DNA of 64,000 nt from Burkholderia thailandensis E264 (lineage in GTDB: Bacteria > Pseudomonadota > Gammaproteobacteria > Burkholderiales > Burkholderiaceae): NCBI RefSeq assembly GCF_000012365.1, contig NC_007651.1, positions 3,745,202 to 3,809,201 of the forward strand, in the 5' to 3' direction. The translations under genes and the position numbers were made by a program. Below are positions 35,258 to 44,406 of the stretch, one piece after another. Position 1 is the first letter of the stretch, and each line of letters begins with the position of its first letter. The notes under the pieces were generated by a model, which saw only the letters and a list, made by a program, of their open reading frames with translations, had not been told where the DNA came from and did no database searches.

Positions 35258-37227
35258 TGCTGCGTCGCGGCGCTGTTGGTTTCCGCGTCGGCGCCCGGCG
35301 CACTGTCCGCGCCCTTTCGCCGGCCCAGCCCGCGCTTCTTCAGATGCACCATTAGCAGCGAGATTGCGGCGGGTGTCACCCCCGAGATCCGCGACGCCTG
35401 CCCGATCGTTTCCGGACGGAACTGATTCAGCTTCTGACTGACTTCGAACGACAAGCCACGGACTTCCGTGTAATCGATGCCGTCAGGCAAGCGCGTGTTT
35501 TCGTTCGCACCGTTCCGTTCTATTTCGCCGGCCTGGCGCTCGATATAGCCTTGGTACTTGATGCCGATCTCGATCTGCTCCTTGATCTGCGCGAGCAGGA
35601 GCGCGTCTTCGGCCAACGGCTCGGACGGGCCGCACTCGCCACCGCGCAAGCCGCACACGCCGTCGTAGCTGATGCCCGGCCGGCGCAGTAGCTCGGCGAG
35701 GCTGTATTCGTGATCGATCGGCTTGCCGAGCAACTCGGTCGCCTCGTCGGCCGGCAACGTCTTCGGCGTCACCCACGTCGTACGCAGCCGTTCGGTTTCA
35801 CGTGAAACAGCGTCACGCTTCCGGTTGAATGCATCCCAACGGACGTCGTCAACGACGCCCAATTCACGCCCGATTTCAGTCAGGCGCATGTCCGCATTGT
35901 CTTCGCGAAGGCTGAGCCGGTACTCGGCACGGCTCGTGAACATCCGATAAGGCTCGGACACGCCTCGCGTAACCAAATCATCGACGAGCACACCGAGATA
36001 GGCCTGGTCCCGCCGCGGACACCATGCCTCTTTCTCCAGTGCATGGCGGCCTGCATTGATACCGGCGAGCAAGCCCTGCGCGGCCGCCTCTTCATAGCCG
36101 GTCGTGCCATTGATCTGGCCCGCAAAGAACAGCCCATTGATCGCCTTGGTTTCCAGCGACGATTTCAACGCGCGCGGATCGAAATAATCGTACTCGATCG
36201 CATAGCCCGGACGCAGGATGTGCGCCTGTTCCAGACCACGCATCGAATGTACGAGCGCGAGTTGCACGTCGAAAGGCAGGCTAGTCGAAATGCCGTTCGG
36301 ATAGAACTCGTTGGTCGTCAGCCCTTCAGGCTCAAGGAAAATCTGATGCGAGTCTTTCGACGCAAAACGATGAATCTTGTCTTCGATTGATGGGCAATAA
36401 CGGGGCCCTACGCCTTCTATGACGCCGGTATACATTGGCGAACGATCGAGCCCGCTGCGAATGATGTCGTGCGTACGCTCATTGGTGTGCGTGACCCAGC
36501 ACGGCAGTTGCTCCGGATGCTGCTCTGGTCGGCCGAGAAACGAAAATACCGGGACCGGATCGAGATCGCCAGGCTGCTCTTCGAGTTTCGAGAAGTCAAT
36601 CGTCCGGCCATCGATGCGCGGCGGCGTTCCTGTCTTCAACCGCCCTTGCGGCAGCTTCAGCTCCTTTAGCCTCGACGACAGGGATACAGCCGCCGGATCG
36701 CCAGCGCGGCCACCCGTATAGTTATTGAGCCCGACATGGATCTTGCCGTCGAGGAACGTGCCGGCCGTCAACACTACCGCGCGCGCCCGGAATCGAACGC
36801 CGACCTGCGTGACCGCACCGACTACTCGATCCCCCTCCACCATCAGGTCATCGACTGCCTGCTGGAACAGCCAGAGATTTGGCTGATTCTCCAGATAACG
36901 GCGGATAGCCTGCTTGTACAGCACGCGGTCCGCCTGGGCGCGCGTCGCACGGACCGCCGGCCCCTTCGACGAGTTCAGGATGCGGAACTGGATGCCGCCT
37001 TCGTCGGTGGCGGCCGCCATCGCACCGCCCAGCGCATCGACTTCCTTGACCAGATGGCCCTTGCCGATCCCGCCGATTGACGGGTTGCAGCTCATCTGCC
37101 CAAGGGTTTCGATGTTGTGCGTCAGCAGGAGCGTCTTGGCGCCCATGCGAGCGGAAGCCAATGCAGCCTCCGTGCCAGCATGACCGCCGCCGACAACGAT
37201 GACGTCAAATTCAATGGGATAAAGCAT
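35254..37227 (-). CDS. mnmG: tRNA uridine 5-carboxymethylaminomethyl modification enzyme MnmG
   Basis: FAD-dependent subunit of the MnmEG complex that modifies the wobble uridine (position 34) of certain tRNAs. The 657 residues begin with the FAD-binding [20 protein letters not shown]; then come [20 protein letters not shown] and the catalytic-cysteine segment WCPRRD-containing region, and [20 protein letters not shown]. First gene of the mnmG-rsmG-parA-parB unit, a classic origin-linked cluster. Its coding sequence contains a near-perfect parS site at 35794-35809, so ParB binding is embedded in the gene. Confidence 0.98.
   Translation of the reverse strand: MLYPIEFDVIVVGGGHAGTEAALASARMGAKTLLLTHNIETLGQMSCNPSIGGIGKGHLVKEVDALGGAMAAATDEGGIQFRILNSSKGPAVRATRAQADRVLYKQAIRRYLENQPNLWLFQQAVDDLMVEGDRVVGAVTQVGVRFRARAVVLTAGTFLDGKIHVGLNNYTGGRAGDPAAVSLSSRLKELKLPQGRLKTGTPPRIDGRTIDFSKLEEQPGDLDPVPVFSFLGRPEQHPEQLPCWVTHTNERTHDIIRSGLDRSPMYTGVIEGVGPRYCPSIEDKIHRFASKDSHQIFLEPEGLTTNEFYPNGISTSLPFDVQLALVHSMRGLEQAHILRPGYAIEYDYFDPRALKSSLETKAINGLFFAGQINGTTGYEEAAAQGLLAGINAGRHALEKEAWCPRRDQAYLGVLVDDLVTRGVSEPYRMFTSRAEYRLSLREDNADMRLTEIGRELGVVDDVRWDAFNRKRDAVSRETERLRTTWVTPKTLPADEATELLGKPIDHEYSLAELLRRPGISYDGVCGLRGGECGPSEPLAEDALLLAQIKEQIEIGIKYQGYIERQAGEIERNGANENTRLPDGIDYTEVRGLSFEVSQKLNQFRPETIGQASRISGVTPAAISLLMVHLKKRGLGRRKGADSAPGADAETNSAATQQ
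35794..35809. other. parS site within mnmG
   Basis: GGTTTCACGTGAAACA, 15 of 16 positions matching the canonical ParB-binding palindrome TGTTTCACGTGAAACA. Confidence 0.93.
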
Positions 37228-37332
37228 TGCGGACTTCGTGCAGGACGGTGCACGAACCTATCAGAGAAATGTATGGGCCGAATTATAGCGGGTTCGGTTT
37301 TGGCCCGAATCTCGTTCGAACGGCCGACCATC

Positions 37333-37364
37333 AAAAAACGGCGTGTTTCACGTGAAACACGCCG
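37333..37364 (-). terminator. Terminator of the livF operon, formed by a parS palindrome
   Basis: A perfect 26-bp palindrome (37339-37364) with outer arms CGGCG/CGCCG is followed on the minus strand by a run of six T (complement of 37333-37338). It lies 26 bp past the livF stop at 37390. The central 16 bp are a perfect parS. Confidence 0.8.
37344..37359. other. Canonical parS site
   Basis: TGTTTCACGTGAAACA, perfect match to the bacterial consensus ParB-binding site, in the mnmG-livF intergenic region and about 3.6 kb from parB. Confidence 0.98.
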
Positions 37365-37389
37365 TCGACCGGAGTTGGCGAAGCCGCTG

Positions 37390-38151
37390 CTACACCGCTT
37401 TCTTCGTGAGCCCGAGGTAGGTTTCGATGACTTGGGGATTCTGCGCAAGCTCGCCCGCCGGGCCTTCCAGTACGATCTCGCCGGTTTCGAGCACGTATCC
37501 GTAGTCCGAGATCTGCAACGCCGCTCGGGCGTTCTGCTCGATCAGCAGCGTCGCGACGCCGGTCCCACGCAGCGCACTGATGATATGAAAGATCTCCTTC
37601 ACGATCAGCGGCGCGAGCCCGAGGCTCGGTTCGTCGAGCATCAACAAATCCGGCTTGCCCATCAGCGCCCGCCCAACCGCCAGCATCTGCCGCTCACCGC
37701 CCGATAGCGTTCCGGCGGCTTGCTTGCGCCGCTCCTTCAGTCTCGGGAATAGTGAGAAAACCGGCTCGAGCTGGTCCAGGAAGTTCGCGTCACCGGCCAT
37801 CTTCCGCCGGTACGCCCCCAAAACGAGGTTGTCTTCAACCGACATCGTGCCGAACAGCTCACGCTTTTCGGGCACGAGACACATACCTAGCACGACGCGC
37901 TGCTCAATCGGTAATGCGCTCACATCGTCATCACGATAGTAAACCGCACCGGTCGCGTGGCCATTCGTCGGCAATGCCCCCATCACCGCATTGAGCAGCG
38001 TCGACTTTCCCGCTCCGTTCGGGCCGATCACGGTAACGATCCGCCCCGCTTCCACCGTCAGCGCCGCGCGATGCAGCGCCTCGACCTTGCCGTAGCGCAC
38101 CGACAAGTCCCGCACCGCCAAAACCGGCTTCGCCTCCCGATTCGCCATCAT
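37390..38151 (-). CDS. livF: Branched-chain amino-acid ABC transporter ATPase LivF
   Basis: Cytoplasmic ATPase subunit, 253 residues. Walker A GPNGAGKSTLLNAVMG, signature TLSGGERQMLAVGRALM and Walker B LLMLDEPSLGLAPLIV are intact; LSVRYGKVEALHRAAL near the start and the C-terminal VLEGPAGELAQNPQVIETYLG are typical LivF. The ATGATG start overlaps the stop of the LivM-LivG fusion gene. It ends the operon; the following palindrome acts as both terminator and parS. Confidence 0.96.
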   Translation of the reverse strand: MMANREAKPVLAVRDLSVRYGKVEALHRAALTVEAGRIVTVIGPNGAGKSTLLNAVMGALPTNGHATGAVYYRDDDVSALPIEQRVVLGMCLVPEKRELFGTMSVEDNLVLGAYRRKMAGDANFLDQLEPVFSLFPRLKERRKQAAGTLSGGERQMLAVGRALMGKPDLLMLDEPSLGLAPLIVKEIFHIISALRGTGVATLLIEQNARAALQISDYGYVLETGEIVLEGPAGELAQNPQVIETYLGLTKKAV

Positions 38152-39932
38152 TCCACCCCACCGAGATAAGCTTCCAGCACCGCCGGGTCCTTCTGCACAT
38201 CCTGCGGCAGGCCTTCGGCGATCCGCGTGCCGAACTCCATCACGACCAGTCGATCGGTCAAATTCATCACGAAATCCATGTCGTGCTCGACTAGCAGCAC
38301 GCTCATTCCCTCGGCTCTTAACTTGCGCAACAGTTCGGCCAACTGCTGCTTTTCCTGATGACGCAGGCCTGCCGCGGGTTCATCGAGCAGCAAGAGTGTC
38401 GGATCGCTGCACAGCGCACGGGCGATCTCGAGAATCCGCTGCTGGCCGAGCGCGAGACTGCCTGCCTCGTCATACATGTGCGCGCCAAGGCCGACACGCC
38501 GAATCTGCCTCGCCGCCTCCGCCATCAGTCGCGCCTCCTCATGCGCATTCAGCCGGACGATGCTCCGCCAGATGCCGGCCGAGCCGCGCAAATGCGCGCC
38601 GATCGCGACGTTCTCCAGCACGGTCATTCCTGGCAGCAGTTTCACGTGCTGGAATGTGCGGCCGATACCCCGTTGCACGATTTCACGTGAAACAAGCTCG
38701 TCGATCCGCTCGCCGCGGAACATGATTGCGCCGCTCGTCGGCCGCAGCACGCCGGTCACGAGATTGAACGTCGTCGACTTGCCAGCGCCGTTCGGACCGA
38801 TCAGGCCGACGATCTGCCCGGCCAGCACATCGAAGCTCACGTCGTTCACCGCAACGAGCCCGCCGAACTGTTTGCGCACGTTGTCAACGACGAGCAGCGC
38901 CTCGCCCGCCTGCGGCCGGCCACGCTGCGGCAACGGCTCAGCTTGATCCGGCGCCCGGGCGGCGGGTTCGCGCGGAAAGAGCTTCACGACGAACGGCCAG
39001 ACGCCCTGCCGCGCATACTGCAACAGCAGCACCATCAGCACGCCGAACACGATGATCTCGAAGTTGCCCTCCGCGCCTAGCAGCTTTGGCAGCAGCGTTT
39101 GCAGGTAATCCTGCAGTACGGTGACGATCGCACCGCCGAGCACCGCGCCCCAAACATGCGCGACGCCCCCAATCACGGCCATGAACAGGAACTCGATCCC
39201 GTGATTGAGCCCGAACGGCGTCGGATTCACCGCACGCTGCAGGTGCGCGTAAAGAAAGCCCGAAATCGATGCGAGCACTGCTGCATAGACGAAGATCGCC
39301 ACGCGCATCCACCCAGTGTTCACACCCATCGCCTCGGCCATCATGCCGCCGCCGCGCAGCGCCCGAATCGCGCGACCGGGCCGGCTATTAAGCAAATTCT
39401 GAACAGAGACGATCGCCGCGAGCACGACGATCCAGATCAGGTAATAGAGACTGCGCCCTGTATCGAACGCTTGACCGAACACGGTGAGCGCGGGAATGCC
39501 GTTGATCCCGTCGTACTTGCCGAGCCAGTCGAGATTGCCGAACAGGAAGAACAGCGCGAGCCCCCACGCGATCGTTCCGAGCGGCAAGAAGTGTCCGGAC
39601 AGACGCATCGTGACGGCGCCCAGCGCGAGCGCGACGAGCGCCGTCACCACGACGCCCGCGATCAGCCCGAGCCACGGCGATGCGCCGTACGCCGTCGTCA
39701 GATAGGCGGTCGCGTATGCGCCGATACCGACGAACGCGGCCTGCCCGAAGCTCGTCATCCCACCGATTCCGGTCAACAACACGAGCCCGACCGCAACGAT
39801 CGCATCGAGCCCGATGTAGTTCAGCAGCGTGATCCAGTACTCGGGCACGCGCGCCGCACCAGGCAAGGCCGGCAGCGCGAACATCACGACGAGGAACAGC
39901 CAGAGCGCCTTGTTGCGCAAGATCGCTTTCAT
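38148..39932 (-). CDS. livM: LivM-LivG fusion: branched-chain amino-acid permease joined to ATPase
   Basis: One polypeptide of 594 residues combining two transporter subunits. Residues 1-320 are a LivM-type permease with about eight to ten membrane segments (ALWLFLVVMFALPALPG at the start, GLVLLTGIGGMTSFGQAAFV, and the EAA-like loop GRAIRALRGGGMMAEAMGVN). After a Pro/Arg/Gln-rich linker (about 325-350) a complete LivG ATPase follows: VVDNVRKQFGGLVAVNDVSF, Walker A GPNGAGKSTTFNLVTG, signature SLALGQQRILEIARAL, Walker B LLLLDEPAAGLRHQE. No stop or frameshift separates them. The downstream half contains a degenerate parS (38679-38694). Such fusions occur in some proteobacteria and tether one ATPase to one permease. 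Confidence 0.95.
   Translation of the reverse strand: MKAILRNKALWLFLVVMFALPALPGAARVPEYWITLLNYIGLDAIVAVGLVLLTGIGGMTSFGQAAFVGIGAYATAYLTTAYGASPWLGLIAGVVVTALVALALGAVTMRLSGHFLPLGTIAWGLALFFLFGNLDWLGKYDGINGIPALTVFGQAFDTGRSLYYLIWIVVLAAIVSVQNLLNSRPGRAIRALRGGGMMAEAMGVNTGWMRVAIFVYAAVLASISGFLYAHLQRAVNPTPFGLNHGIEFLFMAVIGGVAHVWGAVLGGAIVTVLQDYLQTLLPKLLGAEGNFEIIVFGVLMVLLLQYARQGVWPFVVKLFPREPAARAPDQAEPLPQRGRPQAGEALLVVDNVRKQFGGLVAVNDVSFDVLAGQIVGLIGPNGAGKSTTFNLVTGVLRPTSGAIMFRGERIDELVSREIVQRGIGRTFQHVKLLPGMTVLENVAIGAHLRGSAGIWRSIVRLNAHEEARLMAEAARQIRRVGLGAHMYDEAGSLALGQQRILEIARALCSDPTLLLLDEPAAGLRHQEKQQLAELLRKLRAEGMSVLLVEHDMDFVMNLTDRLVVMEFGTRIAEGLPQDVQKDPAVLEAYLGGVE
38679..38694. other. Probable parS site within the livM-livG fusion gene
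   Basis: GATTTCACGTGAAACA, 14 of 16 positions matching the canonical parS, with the central TTTCACGTGAAA intact. Confidence 0.7.
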
Positions 39933-39936
39933 CGCG

Positions 39937-40992
39937 TCACGCCTCCTCGTCTTCCGTTTGTGGCGCCGCAAGGCTGCGCCACAGCAGCACCGGCACGATC
40001 AGCGTGAAAACGATCACCTCCTTGTACGCGCTCGCCCAGAACGACGAGTACGACTCCAGCACGCCGACGAGAAGCGATCCGGCCGCGGCCAGCGGATAGC
40101 TGACGAGCCCGCCGATGATCGCGCCGACGAAGCCTTTCAAGCCGATCAGGAAGCCGGAATCGTAGTAGATCGTCGTTAGCGGCCCGACGAGCACGCCCGA
40201 CAACGCGCCAAGCCCTGCCGCGAGCGTGAACGCGAGCCGCCCGGCCTCGGTCGTGCCGATACCGACGAGCCGCGCGCCGAGGCGGTTCACCGACGTCGCG
40301 CGCAGCGCCTTGCCGGGCAGCGTGCGCTCGAAATACAGATAGAGCGCAGCGATCAGCGCAAGCGCGGTGCCGACCACCCACTCGCTCTGCGTCGAAATCG
40401 ACAGGCTGCCGAGCGCGAGCGACGCGTCGGAGAACGCAGCCGTGCGCGAGCCTTCCGCGCCGAACATGACGAGTCCGAGCCCGACCAGCGCGAAATGCAC
40501 GGCAACCGACACGATCAGCAGCAGCAGCGTGGTGCCCTCGGCAATCGGCTGATACGCGAGCCGATAGATGAACGGCCCGAGCGGCACGACGATCGCGAGC
40601 GTGAGCGCGATCTGCGCGATCATCGGCAACGGCTGTGCGGCGACGCTTCTGGTCACCGCGTAGATCGCAAGCGGCAGCAGCACATAACGGCTCGCGAGCG
40701 CCGTCAACGTGCGGGCAAGCTGGCGTCGACGCGCGCGATACCGGATCAGCCCGCCCACTTCGAGCATGAAGCACGCGATGCCCGCGACGAACAGCAGCCA
40801 GCAGGTTGCCGGAAACTTCTGAGCCTGAAGCGCGGCCAGCGTCAGCGCGCCGTAGGTGACGAATTCGCCTTGGGGGATGAAGATCACGCGCGTGACGGAA
40901 AAAACGAGCACGAGCGCGAGCGACAGCAGCGCGTAGATCGCACCCGTCGTGATGCCGTCCTGCGCAAGAATTGCCGCGATGGAGAAATCCAT
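39937..40992 (-). CDS. livH: Branched-chain amino-acid ABC transporter permease LivH
   Basis: Membrane permease of 351 residues. The start [20 protein letters not shown] and [35 protein letters not shown] match Liv[20 protein letters not shown] carries the cytoplasmic coupling loop, and [20 protein letters not shown] the C-terminal helices. It is about 50 residues longer than usual LivH (about 300) because of an extra hydrophobic stretch and Arg-rich loop around residues 60-125. It precedes the fusion gene by four bases. The next gene upstream is a binding protein 294 bp away. Confidence 0.93.
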   Translation of the reverse strand: MDFSIAAILAQDGITTGAIYALLSLALVLVFSVTRVIFIPQGEFVTYGALTLAALQAQKFPATCWLLFVAGIACFMLEVGGLIRYRARRRQLARTLTALASRYVLLPLAIYAVTRSVAAQPLPMIAQIALTLAIVVPLGPFIYRLAYQPIAEGTTLLLLIVSVAVHFALVGLGLVMFGAEGSRTAAFSDASLALGSLSISTQSEWVVGTALALIAALYLYFERTLPGKALRATSVNRLGARLVGIGTTEAGRLAFTLAAGLGALSGVLVGPLTTIYYDSGFLIGLKGFVGAIIGGLVSYPLAAAGSLLVGVLESYSSFWASAYKEVIVFTLIVPVLLWRSLAAPQTEDEEA

Positions 40993-41133
40993 GTGGTTTC
41001 GTCGGTTGAGAATGCGTCGACCCAAAAAAGGAAATGCGGCCTGCGGGGCAGCGGCCGTCGCGAAACGGCGCAGCGCGCGGCGCGCACGCGGGGCGCGTCT
41101 CCATGCCGGACCGCGTCCATCATCCGGCAAACG

Positions 41134-41161
41134 AAAAAAGCGCGCCGCTCGCCGATGCGCG
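41134..41161 (-). terminator. Possible attenuating terminator between binding-protein gene and livH
   Basis: A GC-rich region (41140-41160) that can form a short stem is followed on the minus strand by six T (complement of 41134-41139). The stem is weak. It could lower permease relative to binding-protein expression. Confidence 0.35.
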
Positions 41162-41286
41162 TGCGACGTGAAACCCTTGCGGTGTCACGCGACGTGTCCG
41201 CATGACGATCACGCAGCCCCTGCGTGCCGGACTTGCGATGCCGCAGGGCGCGCCGCATCGCGTGCGCCCCGCCCGTCAGCCGCCGC

Positions 41287-42444
41287 TCAGTCGGCTTGCA
41301 ACTTCCATTTGTCGCCGACGATCTGCACGATCACGCGCGCGCGCGTATCGAAGCCGTTGTGATCGGCCGGCGTCGTGTTGATCACGCCGTGCGACACCGG
41401 CAAGTCCTTCACGTTCTCGAGCGCGCCGCGCAGCGCCTCACGGAACGCCGGCGTGCCGGGTTGCGCCTTCTTCAGCGCCTCCGGAATCGCTCGCTGAAGC
41501 ATTCGTCCCGCGTCCCAGACATGGCCACCGAACGTCGACACCGCACCCGCGCCGTATGCCTTCTCATACGCGGCCTTGTACGCGAGCGCCGGTTGCTTCG
41601 CCGGATTCGAATCGGGCAACTGATCGGCGACGAGCACGGGCCCCGCCGGCAGCAGCTCACCGTCGCAATCCTTGCCGCACACGCGCAGGAAATCGTTGTT
41701 CGCAACGCCGTGCGTCTGGTAGACCTTGCCGGTGTAGCCGCGCTCCTTGAGCGTCTTCGCGGGCAGCGCCGCGGGCGTGCCTGCGCCTGCGATCAGCACC
41801 GCGTCGGGGCGCGCGCCCAGCGTCTTCAGCACCTGGCCCGTCACCGACGCGTCGGTGCGGTTGTAGCGCTCGTTCGCGACGATCTTGATCCCGTTCGCCG
41901 CCGCGGCCGCGCTGAACACGTCATACCAGCCGTCGCCGTACGCGTCCGCGAAACCGATGAAGCCGACCGTCTTCACGCCGTGTTTCGCCATGTAGCCGGC
42001 AAGCGCGTCGGCCATCAGGCGATCGTTTTGCGGCGTCTTGAACACCCAGGCGCGCTTCGCATCCATCGGCGCGATGATGTGCGCGCTTGCGGCGAGCGAG
42101 ATCGTCGGCGTCTTGCCCTGCGCGACGACGTCGATCATCGCGAGCGCGTTCGGCGTGATCGACGAGCCGATGATCGCGTCGACATGATCCTCGTCGATCA
42201 GCTTGCGTGCGTTCTGCACAGCACGGCTCGTATCCGACGCGTCGTCGAGCACGATGTACTCGACGCGCTTGCCGCCGATCTCTTTCGGCAGCAGCGCAAC
42301 GGTATTCTTCTCGGGGATGCCGAGCGACGCAGCGGCGCCCGTCGCCGACACCGTGACGCCGATCTTCACCTGCGCCGACGCGAGCCCGGCGGTACACAAG
42401 CAGCCGGCCGCGAGCGCGACCTCGATCCATCGATTCATTTTCAT
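41287..42444 (-). CDS. Branched-chain amino-acid type ABC transporter periplasmic binding protein
   Basis: Periplasmic type I binding protein of 385 residues. Signal peptide MKMNRWIEVALAAGCLCTAG with cleavage after SAQ or ASA, then VKIGVTVSATGAAASLGIPE, RKLIDEDHVDAIIGSSITPN, VGFIGFADAYGDGWYDVFSA and the C-terminal NGFDTRARVIVQIVGDKWKL. Sequences with GIPEKNT and PNALAMIDVVAQG belong to a subgroup often annotated for aromatic or other carboxylates, so leucine-type specificity is not certain. It leads the livH / livM-livG / livF unit. A decayed paralogue lies immediately upstream at 42770-43906. Confidence 0.93.
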   Translation of the reverse strand: MKMNRWIEVALAAGCLCTAGLASAQVKIGVTVSATGAAASLGIPEKNTVALLPKEIGGKRVEYIVLDDASDTSRAVQNARKLIDEDHVDAIIGSSITPNALAMIDVVAQGKTPTISLAASAHIIAPMDAKRAWVFKTPQNDRLMADALAGYMAKHGVKTVGFIGFADAYGDGWYDVFSAAAAANGIKIVANERYNRTDASVTGQVLKTLGARPDAVLIAGAGTPAALPAKTLKERGYTGKVYQTHGVANNDFLRVCGKDCDGELLPAGPVLVADQLPDSNPAKQPALAYKAAYEKAYGAGAVSTFGGHVWDAGRMLQRAIPEALKKAQPGTPAFREALRGALENVKDLPVSHGVINTTPADHNGFDTRARVIVQIVGDKWKLQAD

Positions 42445-42665
42445 TGTGTGTCTCCAAACGCTGCGCGAAATGCGATCGAGCGGCCGTTACGACCTGGCGC
42501 GCCGATCGAACCTGCACGCCGCCGCGGCCGGTTTCACGTTCAACGGTGAATCGGCGCGGGGCGCGTTCTTCTTGCTGTTGCGCTCCCCTGCGCGTGCGCA
42601 TCGCACGCGCCCTTCTGCTGCTCCTGCTGCAATCTTCCGGCCGACGCCGCCCGCCGCGCGCTCAC

Positions 42666-42687
42666 AAAAAAGCGCGGCCGGCCGCGC
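42666..42687 (-). terminator. Rho-independent terminator after the decayed binding-protein gene
   Basis: GCGCGGCC (42672-42679) and GGCCGCGC (42680-42687) form an 8-bp inverted repeat followed on the minus strand by six T (complement of 42666-42671), 83 bp past the stop at 42770. The two arms abut, so the effective stem is shorter. Confidence 0.65.
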
Positions 42688-42769
42688 GCGCCCTCGCCGC
42701 TCCGTCGCCCGTCACACGCGCTGCCCGCGATCCCACGCGAGCTCCACTCCGCGCCGACGATCCCGGCCA

Positions 42770-43906
42770 TCAGGCGAGCGGTTCGCCAAGGCCAACGCCA
42801 AATAACGCGCGGCACGCGTCGGCAACGCCGTTGGCCATGCCGAACGAGGTGCTCGCCGCATCGCGAGACGCCGGCATGCCGGGCCAGCCATGCTTCGGCT
42901 CGACTGGAACCGCACGCGCCGAATGCGGCGCGACATCGCGTGCGTGCTCGCCGGGAATCGGCATCGCGCCGACGCCATATCCGCCTTCACGCGCGCGCCG
43001 GCATGCAGGCGCGCGCGGCTTGTCGGCATGTGAATCGGGATGAAACTGATCGATGACAAAAATCGGGGCCGCGAGCGGGCGCGCACCGTTGCGGCCCGCG
43101 CTGCGCGCTTGAAAGAAAGCGTCGATCGCGATGCCGTGCGCCCGCTGCCGGATTGCACTCCGTTCGCTGCGCACCTCCATGGCCCGCAGCGTCTCGCCGG
43201 GCGACGCACCGGGCACGCCGGCACCTGCGTATGCATCTGCGGCCGGCGTGGCCTCATCGGGCTGCTTCCGCGTCGCGCGCAACGCCTGACGCGTCGCGGG
43301 CATGTCGCCGCGCGCGATCCGCTCCGCCGCCGCGCTGCCGAATTCCGTTAGCGAGTTCTCGCTGTACGCGCCGTTGAAACCGACGAGCGCAACCGTTTTC
43401 ATGTCGCGCTTCGCGACGCCGTGCCTGACGAGCGGGATCGACAGCCGGATATCGTCCGGCAGGACATCGAGGCCCGGGACACGCTTCGCATCGAACGACT
43501 CGACGCTCGCAGCCGTTGCCGCCGACGAAATCGCCCGGGCCGGCCACGGCGCGACAATGCCGCCGATCGCGGGCGAACACGGGAAAACGGTCGAGCGAAT
43601 CAGCGCATCGCCTCGGTTTTCGCTCGCGAACCGGCAGGCGTGGTTGATCCCGTGTGCCGACTCAGCCGGATCGCCGAAAGCAACGCAGCCGGCTGCCCGT
43701 TCGCCGATTTCGTTCGGCGGCGGCGCACTCAAGTTCGTTTCGTGAAGGCCTGGCCGCACGGTGGAGCAAGCGATGGAAGCCGTGGGAACCGTGGGAACCG
43801 CGAAACCAGCGGCAAGGCCGATCCGGATGTCCGCGAACGCGGCGCCTGAACCGGCCGCCCATGCGCTCGCCGCACCGATTCCCCAGAACCGCCACGCCTC
43901 TATCAT
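42770..43906 (-). pseudogene. Decayed paralogue of the adjacent branched-chain binding-protein gene (reading frame still open)
   Basis: A 378-codon open frame with a signal-peptide-like start (IEAWRFWGIGAASAWAAGSG, then AAFADIRIGLAAG). By eye it aligns along most of its length with the binding protein at 41287-42444: PNEIGERAAG with PKEIGGKRVE, DALIRSTVFPCSPA with DAIIGSSITPNALA, GVAKRDMKTVALVGFNGAYS with the GVKTVGFIGFADAYG segment, and AYAGAGVPGASPGETLRAM with the LIAGAGTPAALPAKTLKE segment. Between these islands many substitutions, likely compensated frameshifts and lost hydrophobic core suggest it no longer makes a working binding protein; the C-terminal third is Arg/Pro/Gly-rich and unrecognisable. 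High GC keeps the frame open by chance. A rapidly diverged functional protein is the alternative. Confidence 0.72.
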
Positions 43907-44406
43907 CGAGTTCGTCTCCGTGTCTCGCGCTCGGCCAGTCCCCGACCAACAGGTCGGGGAACGGCGAGTGTAGCGGACGCGTTACGCGCGCGACAACCGG
44001 GTTAGCCCGCAGCAACACGGGCCGGCCGACGCAAGCGAGCGGCAATCGAAGGCAGCGCGACAAACGGCGTTCATCGAAGACCGCTTGGTGCGCCGCCGCA
44101 AACGCGCAAATAAAAAGCGCTGTTGGAATGAATCCAACAGCGCTTTGGGCCGGGCACTCAGTGCCTCGAATGTCTCCTCGTTCTCCACCTGCAAATTCGT
44201 TTCGCGGTGCATCAGAACTGAAACGAAGGTTAATGCAAGCTCGCCGGATGCGACAACCTAGCATTTACCCCTATGGTGCATCGCCGCACGAAATTGGGGC
44301 ATGCCGTCGGCCGCGTCAGGCCGAGCCGGGCCGGGTGTTTGCCGCGCGCATTGGATCGGATTCCCAACGATTCATTGCGCACCGCACGATCGCTCCGCCT
44401 GGCCGC
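43907..44406. other. 500-bp intergenic region between two Liv clusters
   Basis: Holds the probable promoter of the decayed binding-protein gene near 43910-43980 and a strong terminator at 44107-44146 for transcripts entering from the livM side. A 76-codon minus-strand frame (43982-44212) reads through that terminator and lacks a ribosome-binding site, so it is not called a gene. Confidence 0.6.
44107..44146 (-). terminator. Rho-independent terminator downstream of the second Liv cluster
   Basis: Perfect 14-bp stem AAAGCGCTGTTGGA (44114-44127) and its complement (44133-44146) with loop ATGAA, followed on the minus strand by a T-rich tract. It lies 261 bp past the livM stop at 44407, giving a long 3' untranslated region. 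Confidence 0.92.

Noticed and set aside
42530..42552. Sequence GTTTCACGTTCAAC as a fourth parS
   Set aside because: The right half does not match the palindrome; ParB binding is unlikely.
43982..44212. 76-codon minus-strand frame
   Set aside because: Runs through a perfect terminator hairpin and lacks a ribosome-binding site.
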